Positions 1-6,976 of a DNA stretch of 6,976 bases are shown in pieces. Each line of letters starts with the position of its first letter. The first letter of the stretch is position 1. The position numbers and the translations under genes are program-made. The DNA is from Acidobacteriota bacterium (GTDB lineage Bacteria > Actinomycetota > Acidimicrobiia > Spongiisociales > UBA5794): positions 1-6,976 of the forward strand of contig SMXV01000083.1 of the NCBI GenBank assembly GCA_004356175.1, written 5' to 3'. A model generated the notes under the pieces. The model worked only from the letters and a program-made list of their open reading frames with translations, was not told where the DNA came from and did not search any database.

Positions 1-119
1 GTCGCCACCGTCAGGGTCTATTCGACACGCTGGATCGATTTCCTGCATCTTTCAAACGCACACGGCCGATGGGGACTTTTCCATGTGTCATACCGAGGTA
101 ACACCCCCATGGCTGATCA
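1..119. other. Non-coding stretch upstream of the rplJ promoter
   Basis: No gene can be supported here. The three forward frames were read by eye and none resembles the C-terminus of ribosomal protein L1, the usual upstream neighbour (rplK-rplA). The only structure seen is a composite inverted repeat. ATGGGG (69-74) can pair with CCCCAT (105-110), enclosing GTGT (85-88) with ACAC (101-104) and a small TAC/GTA hairpin. No T-rich tract follows, so it is not a convincing intrinsic terminator, although it could be remnant 3' structure of an upstream operon lying outside the window. Confidence 0.5.
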
Positions 120-150
120 TTGAGACATATAGAGCCCAGAACCGTACACT
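120..150 (+). promoter_or_regulatory. Possible rplJ-rplL promoter
   Basis: TTGAGA (120-125) resembles a -35 element and TACACT (145-150) fits the TANNNT pattern of an actinobacterial -10, but the 19-base spacer is longer than the ideal 17. A start near 157 would place the L10 leader at the very 5' end of the transcript, which supports the assignment. This is a by-eye match only. Expression could also come from a promoter upstream of the window. Confidence 0.35.
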
Positions 151-171
151 CAAGGCACAACCTCATACCGA

Positions 172-227
172 CCCGAGACCGTTGGTGCCACCAGGCATAA
201 GTCGTGAGACGCCAGCGCAGGCCAATC
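172..227 (+). promoter_or_regulatory. Ribosomal protein L10 leader (autoregulatory mRNA element)
   Basis: The stretch sits about 100 bases before rplJ and contains CCCGAGACCGTTGGT (172-186) and GCGCAGGCC (215-223), which resemble the conserved motifs of actinobacterial L10 leaders. A closing helix TTGG (182-185) with CCAA (222-225) encloses a TGCC/GGCA hairpin (186-189 with 194-197, loop ACCA) and a small CGT/ACG hairpin (203-211). In known L10 leaders, free L10 or the L10-L12 complex binds such an element and represses rplJ-rplL expression when stalk protein exceeds rRNA. The motif match is from memory; the fold was drawn by hand. Confidence 0.65.
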
Positions 228-233
228 CGAATG

Positions 234-264
234 GAAGCCCCTGATGTCTCATGTCGGGGGCTTC
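234..264 (+). promoter_or_regulatory. Strong hairpin between L10 leader and rplJ
   Basis: GAAGCCCC (234-241) pairs perfectly with GGGGCTTC (257-264), giving an 8-bp GC-rich stem. The 15-base loop can form an inner ATG/CAT pairing (244-246 with 250-252). No run of T follows, so it does not look like a simple intrinsic terminator. Its position directly after the L10-binding element suggests it takes part in attenuation or translational control. Its loop is also complementary to the leader at 203-210, as described in the findings. Downstream, a weaker CAATT/AATTG hairpin (268-272 with 282-286) may form before the ribosome binding site. Confidence 0.6.
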
Positions 265-322
265 GATCAATTTCAAGCTCGAATTGGGTTGGTAAAGGAA
301 AGTCCGATTTGAGGAGACGCAT

Positions 323-1126
323 ATGCCACGACCAGAAAAGGTCCAGGCTGTTGCCGATATCAAAGAGCGTATTGAGGGAGCACAGGCTGTGTTCCTTGCT
401 GAATACGCTGGTCTTTCGGTCAAGGATCAACAGGAATTGCGGCGCAGCCTCCGCGAGAACGGTGCGGAGTTCAAAGTCGTCAAGATGAGCATGGCTCGCC
501 TTGCCGCTGCCGAACTCGATATCACCACTCTCGATGAGCTGCTGCTCGGACCAACGGGTATTGCATATGCCGACGGTGACCCTGCAGGGGCTGCAAAGGT
601 TCTGAGAGATTTCGCCAAGACTCACGAAGCATTCGTGGTCAAGGGTGGTCTCCTCGGACTTGAGTTTCTCCCTCCTGAAAAGATCGCAGAACTCGCCGAC
701 CTTGAGCCACGTGAGGTCATCCTCGCCAAGCTCGCTGGTGTGATGCAAGCACCAATGGCGAATCTTGCAGGCCTGCTTGCTGCACTTCCGCGCAACACCG
801 CCTCTGTTCTCCAGCAACTGCTTGAGAGGAAAGAGTCTGCTGAGCCGGAGCCTGCCACCAAAGATGCACCGTCATCCGAGGTGACAGAGGCAGCCGACGA
901 GAGTGGTTCTGAGCACGGTGACGTCCCAGAGGTTTCTGATGAGACCGCGCAGGACGCTGATGTGGAGGCTGACGCTGCCACATCTGACGACGGTGCGCAA
1001 GAGAACACGAAGACCGAGGAGACCGCTGCATCAGACGATGCCGGTGACGGATCCGACAATGACTCCGCCGACGCGGGGGCTGACGACAAAGATGGATCGT
1101 CTGCTGGTGCAGACGACGAGGAGTAA
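323..1126 (+). CDS. rplJ: 50S ribosomal protein L10 with long acidic C-terminal tail
   Basis: L10 is the base of the ribosomal stalk: its N-terminal domain binds 23S rRNA and L11, and its C-terminal helix carries L7/L12 dimers. The protein has 267 residues, against about 165-180 for most bacterial L10s. The family core spans residues 1 to about 170, beginning MPRPEKVQAV and including GPTGIAYADGD (76-86), FVVKGG (104-109) and the L12-binding helical region (about 136-170, ending LLERK). Residues 171-267 are a low-complexity acidic tail with 35 Asp/Glu, only three Lys and no Arg, and AGADD occurs twice (251-255 and 261-265). The ATG is preceded by GAGGAG (311-316) six bases upstream, and the N-terminus matches the family. 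The stop is two bases before rplL, so the pair is co-transcribed, and an L10 leader precedes the gene. The core assignment is certain; the tail function is unknown. Confidence 0.97.
   Translation: MPRPEKVQAVADIKERIEGAQAVFLAEYAGLSVKDQQELRRSLRENGAEFKVVKMSMARLAAAELDITTLDELLLGPTGIAYADGDPAGAAKVLRDFAKTHEAFVVKGGLLGLEFLPPEKIAELADLEPREVILAKLAGVMQAPMANLAGLLAALPRNTASVLQQLLERKESAEPEPATKDAPSSEVTEAADESGSEHGDVPEVSDETAQDADVEADAATSDDGAQENTKTEETAASDDAGDGSDNDSADAGADDKDGSSAGADDEE
1118..1123 (+). promoter_or_regulatory. rplL ribosome binding site embedded in the end of rplJ
   Basis: GAGGAG (1118-1123) is the last two Glu codons of rplJ and also an excellent Shine-Dalgarno sequence five bases before the rplL ATG at 1129. 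Termination of L10 synthesis and initiation of L12 therefore occur on the same few bases. This fits translational coupling, or independent strong re-initiation to make several L12 per L10. Confidence 0.8.
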
Positions 1127-1128
1127 CA

Positions 1129-1512
1129 ATGGCCAACACAACAACAAAGAAGTTGCTTGAAACTTTTGAGGAGATGTCAGTTCTCGAACTGTCGGAGTTC
1201 CTCAAGGCGTTCGAGGAGAAGTTCGACGTCACTGCTGCGGCACCTGTCGCAGCTGCTGCGGCACCTGCTGGTGACGAAGACGAAACTACAGTCGAGGAGC
1301 AGGATGAGTTTGACGTAGTGCTCACCGCTGTTGGTGACAAGAAGATCCAGGTGATCAAAGAGGTTCGTTCTCTCACGAGCCTTGGACTCAAGGAAGCAAA
1401 GGCGCTTGTTGACGAAGCACCTTCAGCCATCCTTGAGGCTGTTGGCAAAGATGCAGCCGAAAAGGCGAAGGAATCCCTTGAGGCCGCTGGAGCAACAGTC
1501 GAACTGAAGTAG
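1129..1512 (+). CDS. rplL: 50S ribosomal protein L7/L12
   Basis: L7/L12 is the multi-copy stalk protein whose mobile C-terminal domains recruit and activate EF-Tu, EF-G, IF2 and release factor GTPases. The 127-residue length is normal. Residues 1 to about 33 form the helical N-terminal dimerisation and L10-binding domain (LLETFEEMSVLELSEFLKAF at 9-28). Residues 35-48 are an Ala/Pro hinge (TAAAPVAAAAAPAG). Residues from about 53 form the globular C-terminal domain with the factor-binding signature KKIQVIKEVR (71-80) and SLGLKEAKALVDEAP (84-98). Position 84 is Ser where many homologues have Gly, a mild variant. The start is set by the upstream GAGGAG and the standard N-terminus. The gene follows rplJ with a two-base gap and is followed by terminator-like structures, so it probably ends the first transcription unit. 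Confidence 0.98.
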   Translation: MANTTTKKLLETFEEMSVLELSEFLKAFEEKFDVTAAAPVAAAAAPAGDEDETTVEEQDEFDVVLTAVGDKKIQVIKEVRSLTSLGLKEAKALVDEAPSAILEAVGKDAAEKAKESLEAAGATVELK

Positions 1513-1515
1513 CTG

Positions 1516-1556
1516 GCGAAGCTTTGCTTCGCTGGAGTAGGTAGTACGAAGTACCT
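1516..1556 (+). other. Two small hairpins just after rplL
   Basis: GCGAAGC (1516-1522) and GCTTCGC (1526-1532) form a perfect 7-bp stem with a TTT loop, starting four bases after the rplL stop codon. A second inverted repeat follows: AGGTA (1539-1543) with TACCT (1552-1556), or alternatively GTAC with GTAC (1544-1547 with 1551-1554). Neither has a T tract. They may protect the 3' end of the rplJ-rplL message or act as processing sites; that role is inference. Confidence 0.5.
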
Positions 1557-1568
1557 GTGACGATCAAC

Positions 1569-1613
1569 GAGTTGGGGAGCCGCTAGCGTTTCCCCAACTC
1601 TGTCTTCTCGTCT
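1569..1613 (+). terminator. Intrinsic-type terminator after rplL
   Basis: GAGTTGGGGA (1569-1578) and TCCCCAACTC (1591-1600) form a perfect 10-bp stem around a 12-base loop that contains the self-complementary CGCTAGCG (1581-1588). The stem is followed by a T-rich, interrupted tract (1601-1613). This is the best terminator candidate in the window. Its position, 56 bases after the rplL stop, suggests it limits or ends transcription from the rplJ promoter. In Escherichia coli only a partial terminator lies in this gap; efficiency here is unknown. Confidence 0.65.
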
Positions 1614-1658
1614 TCCAATCCTTCCCCATGCATTGTCCTACATACTTCTCAGCTCAAT
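1591..1658 (+). other. C-rich, G-poor tract (possible Rho utilisation region)
   Basis: By hand count these 68 bases contain 27 C and 5 G on the transcribed-RNA-like strand, with little self-complementarity apart from the terminator arm at the start. Such C>G bubbles in untranslated RNA are typical of Rho loading sites. The tract follows directly after the 1569-1600 hairpin and lies in an untranslated gap, so Rho could catch polymerases that escape the intrinsic site. This is composition evidence only. Confidence 0.4.
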
Positions 1659-1697
1659 GGCTGGCGAAGCACACCGAGTCGCACTACCCACTCCAAC

Positions 1698-1733
1698 GGT
1701 GGTGGCAGAGCCGCTGCTGGCTCCGCCGCCACC
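1698..1733 (+). terminator. Second strong GC-rich hairpin in the rplL-rpoB gap
   Basis: GGTGGTGGC (1698-1706) pairs with GCCGCCACC (1725-1733) with one T-G wobble. After one mismatch, GAGCC (1708-1712) pairs with GGCTC (1719-1723) around the loop GCTGCT. The total is 14 pairs, the most stable fold visible in the gap. What follows is ATATTGCTTG, not a proper T tract, so it may be a terminator lacking a U-run (reported in actinobacteria), a pause site or an RNA-stability element. It ends eight bases before the -35 of the candidate rpoB promoter. Confidence 0.5.
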
Positions 1734-1740
1734 ATATTGC

Positions 1741-1769
1741 TTGAAATGTTCCTCACTTCCGTGTAGTCT
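1741..1769 (+). promoter_or_regulatory. Candidate rpoBC promoter P1
   Basis: TTGAAA (1741-1746) matches the -35 consensus in five of six positions. It is followed after exactly 17 bases by TAGTCT (1764-1769), which fits TANNNT. A start near 1776 would give a leader of about 146 bases before rpoB. The position immediately downstream of two terminator-like hairpins makes biological sense. No experimental support is available from the sequence. Confidence 0.45.
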
Positions 1770-1781
1770 GTCCTCCATAGT

Positions 1782-1812
1782 CGATTAAAAAATCGCGGCC
1801 GCTACCCGGTAG
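1782..1812. repeat. Cluster of three abutting palindromes
   Basis: Three small inverted repeats lie end to end. CGATT/AATCG flanks AAAA (1782-1795). GCGGCCGC (1795-1802) is a perfect palindrome. CTACC/GGTAG surrounds a central C (1802-1812). They sit between the two candidate rpoB promoters, directly before the possible -35 zone of the second. They could be protein-binding half-sites or small hairpins in the P1 leader; no regulator can be named. Confidence 0.45.
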
Positions 1813-1844
1813 GGGTTTGTTGTGGTGAGCTAGCCAAATATGTC

Positions 1845-1853
1845 TGCTATGCT
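1845..1853 (+). promoter_or_regulatory. Candidate rpoBC promoter P2 (extended -10)
   Basis: TGC (1845-1847) followed by TATGCT (1848-1853) is an extended -10 element. No good -35 is found at 17 bases: the site at 1825-1830 reads GTGAGC, and TTGTTG at 1817-1822 is too far away. TTGTTG could instead serve an alternative -10, TATGTC at 1839-1844, with a 16-base spacer. A start near 1860 would give a leader of about 60 bases. Confidence 0.35.
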
Positions 1854-1906
1854 CACGAGTTCACCCGTTTCACTGCTTCTAGCCCTGTGCTGTTGCATCG
1901 TCTATA

Positions 1907-1914
1907 AGAGGAGG
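1907..1914 (+). promoter_or_regulatory. Ribosome binding site that fixes the TTG start of rpoB
   Basis: AGAGGAGG (1907-1914) is a very strong Shine-Dalgarno sequence seven bases before TTG at 1922. The first ATG in the reading frame is at residue 42 and would remove conserved beta N-terminal sequence, so the TTG start is preferred. Confidence 0.85.
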
Positions 1915-1921
1915 ACCCGCG

Positions 1922-5287
<3,366 letters not shown>

Positions 5288-5324
5288 GCAATTCCACCGA
5301 GAAGTTTGAGAGCGGGAGCAAGTA

Positions 5325-6976
5325 GTGGCACATCTTTTTGACGAATTGAAGATCAGTCTTGCGTCGTCCGAGCAGGTTAGGTCCTGGTCGTACGGTGAGG
5401 TGAAAAAGCCTGAAACAATCAACTACAGGACGCTCAAGCCTGAGAAGGACGGCCTCTTCGATGAGAGAATCTTTGGTCCCACGAGGGACTGGGAGTGTTA
5501 CTGCGGAAAGTACAAACGCGTACGCTTCAAGGGAGTTGTATGCGAGCGGTGTGGCGTTGAGGTAACACGAGCAAAGGTCCGTCGCGAGCGCATGGGCCAT
5601 ATAGAGCTCGCTGCGCCTGTGACCCATATTTGGTTCTTCAAGGGTGTGCCGAGCCGTCTCGGATACCTGCTTGACATGTCTCCGAAGGAGCTTGAAAAGG
5701 TCATCTACTTCGCTGCGTACCTCGTCACTGATGTTGACGACGACAAGCGAACAAAAGACCTTCCAGATCTGGAAGAGGCTGCCCGCCACGAGAGAATTCT
5801 CATCTCTGAGGAGCTTGAGGAGTGGCGGGAAGGACGGCTGGAACGTCTCGAAGCCGAGCTTGCCCAGATGGAGGACGGTGGCGCGAAGACGGTTGAAATC
5901 ACTGCCCGCAAGAAAGAGATCGAGCGTGAAATAAAGGATCGTGAAGACCGCGCGCAGGTGGAGATCGACCTGCTCGATGAAGCCTTCGACACTTTCAAGT
6001 CGATGAAACCACGCGACCTGGTCGAGTCAGAACAGCTGTGGCGAGAGATTGTTGACAGGTATGGCGAGTACTACACAGGTGGCATGGGTGCCGAGTTCGT
6101 CAAGGATCTCATCAGCCGCATGGACCTCCAAGCCGAAGTCGAGAAGCTCCGTGAGGATCTCGTCGACCCTCGTAGTCAACAGCGCAGGCAGCGGGCACAG
6201 AAGCGGCTCAAAGTTGTGCAGCCATTTGCTGACGGGAAGAACGATCCAACAGGAATGATTCTCGAGGCTGTGCCGGTGATTCCGCCAGATCTTCGGCCAA
6301 TGGTTCAGCTGGACGGTGGCCGTTTTGCAACATCCGACATGAATGATTTGTATCGCAGAGTCATCAACCGCAACAACCGTCTCAAGCGACTGATTGATCT
6401 TGGTGCGCCTGAGATCATTGTCAACAACGAGAAGCGAATGCTGCAGGAGGCAGTTGACGCGCTCTTCGACAACGGTCGTCGTGGACGTGCCGTCACAGGA
6501 CCGGGCAACCGACCTCTCAAGTCGCTGTCTGACATGCTCAAGGGGAAACAGGGTCGGTTCCGTCAGAACCTGCTTGGAAAGCGTGTCGACTACTCCGGCC
6601 GTTCGGTCATCATTGTTGGTCCGTCGCTCAGATTGCACGAGTGTGGCCTTCCAAAGATCATGGCGCTGGAGCTCTTCAAGCCGTTCGTCATGAAGCGTCT
6701 TGTCGATCTCGATATTGCGCAGAACATCAAGGCGGCAAAGAGAATGGTTGAGCGCCGCCGTGCTCAGGTATGGGATGTCCTTGGCGATGTAATTGAGGAG
6801 CACCCTGTGCTTCTGAACCGTGCCCCAACTCTGCATCGACTTGGTATCCAGGCGTTCGAACCGGTCCTCATCGAGGGCAAGGCAATCCAGCTGCATCCAC
6901 TTGTGTGTGAGGCATTCAACGCTGACTTTGACGGTGACCAGATGGCTGTCCACCTTCCACTCTCCGCCGAGGCCCA
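5325..6976 (+). CDS. rpoC: DNA-directed RNA polymerase subunit beta' (3' end outside window)
   Basis: This is the largest core polymerase subunit, carrying the catalytic magnesium site. The window holds the first 550 codons of a gene usually near 1300 codons; the frame stays open to the edge. GTG at 5325 is chosen because GGGAG (5314-5318) lies six bases upstream and the N-terminus (VAHLFDELKI) aligns with actinobacterial beta'. Zinc-site cysteines are 58, 60, 73 and 76. Residues about 139-229 are a charged, helix-rich insert typical of Actinobacteria. The clamp coiled-coil region is about 343-383, followed by GRRGRAVTGPGNRPLKSLSD (384-403). NRAPTLHRLGIQAFEP is at 498-513. The catalytic NADFDGDQM is at 532-540, with Asp534, Asp536 and Asp538. 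The gene is co-transcribed with rpoB across a 37-base gap that shows no terminator. Confidence 0.99.
   Translation, partial: MAHLFDELKISLASSEQVRSWSYGEVKKPETINYRTLKPEKDGLFDERIFGPTRDWECYCGKYKRVRFKGVVCERCGVEVTRAKVRRERMGHIELAAPVTHIWFFKGVPSRLGYLLDMSPKELEKVIYFAAYLVTDVDDDKRTKDLPDLEEAARHERILISEELEEWREGRLERLEAELAQMEDGGAKTVEITARKKEIEREIKDREDRAQVEIDLLDEAFDTFKSMKPRDLVESEQLWREIVDRYGEYYTGGMGAEFVKDLISRMDLQAEVEKLREDLVDPRSQQRRQRAQKRLKVVQPFADGKNDPTGMILEAVPVIPPDLRPMVQLDGGRFATSDMNDLYRRVINRNNRLKRLIDLGAPEIIVNNEKRMLQEAVDALFDNGRRGRAVTGPGNRPLKSLSDMLKGKQGRFRQNLLGKRVDYSGRSVIIVGPSLRLHECGLPKIMALELFKPFVMKRLVDLDIAQNIKAAKRMVERRRAQVWDVLGDVIEEHPVLLNRAPTLHRLGIQAFEPVLIEGKAIQLHPLVCEAFNADFDGDQMAVHLPLSAEA

Noticed and set aside
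11..817. 268-codon minus-strand open frame covering the rplJ leader and much of rplJ
   Set aside because: It lies antisense to a clearly real L10 gene and to its structured leader, shows no recognisable domain and has an amino-acid composition typical of a shadow frame.
903..1160. Plus-strand frame overlapping the acidic tail, raising the question of a frameshift in rplJ
   Set aside because: The rplJ frame runs without a break from the core through the tail to a stop beside rplL and contains the rplL ribosome binding site; the alternative frame is Arg/Thr-rich noise.
717..1448. 243-codon minus-strand frame spanning the rplJ tail and rplL
   Set aside because: The Ser/Ala-rich and then Arg/Gln/His-rich translation is the complement of the repetitive acidic tail and Ala-rich hinge, so it is a composition artefact.
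1513..1670. Direct repeat CTGGCGAAGC at 1513-1522 and 1661-1670
   Set aside because: It is only ten bases, has two copies and shows no duplication of flanking sequence or target-site features; chance or a shared hairpin arm explains it.
1513..1921. Possible small gene or tRNA in the rplL-rpoB gap
   Set aside because: No tRNA cloverleaf, no convincing ribosome binding site plus start codon and no substantial frame was found; the space is accounted for by terminator-like and promoter-like elements.
6027..6953. 308-codon minus-strand open frame antisense to rpoC
   Set aside because: It mirrors the codon usage of rpoC, which is unambiguous here; its translation shows no familiar motif and no upstream ribosome binding site was evident.

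Overview
The window carries the conserved bacterial ribosomal-stalk / RNA polymerase locus, all on the + strand and in the order rplJ (L10), rplL (L7/L12), rpoB (beta), rpoC (beta', cut off by the window end). The proteins point to an actinobacterium. The beta and beta' sequences read very close to mycobacterial ones, beta lacks the large proteobacterial insertions, and beta' has the roughly 90-residue charged helical insert after its N-terminal zinc region that is typical of Actinobacteria. The rplJ leader also carries actinobacterial L10-leader motifs. Base composition looks moderate rather than very GC-rich, and L10 has a very long acidic tail. A lineage outside the classic high-GC groups, for instance an Acidimicrobiia-like one, would fit, but that placement is a guess.

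Layout. Positions 1-322 are non-coding: a possible rplJ promoter (120-150), an L10-type autoregulatory leader (about 172-227) and a strong hairpin (234-264). rplJ (323-1126) and rplL (1129-1512) are almost touching, and the rplL ribosome binding site lies inside the last codons of rplJ. A 409-base gap follows (1513-1921). It holds a terminator-like hairpin with a T-rich tail (1569-1613), a C-rich/G-poor stretch of the kind Rho uses (1591-1658), a second very strong hairpin (1698-1733), two candidate promoters (1741-1769 and 1845-1853) and a cluster of small palindromes (1782-1812). rpoB (1922-5287, TTG start) and rpoC (from 5325, GTG start) form the second transcription block.

How it works together. 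L10 anchors several copies of L7/L12 to the ribosome as the stalk that recruits translation GTPases. Unbound L10 (with L12) represses its own mRNA through the leader. beta and beta' build the RNA polymerase catalytic core and are needed in much lower amounts than L12. The gap architecture suggests the two modules are largely uncoupled here by termination and re-initiation, not merely tuned by partial read-through.

I see no mobile element, CRISPR array, tRNA/rRNA gene, toxin system or unknown gene. The least ordinary items are the 97-residue acidic tail of L10, a possible pseudoknot in its leader, and the dense regulatory gap before rpoB.
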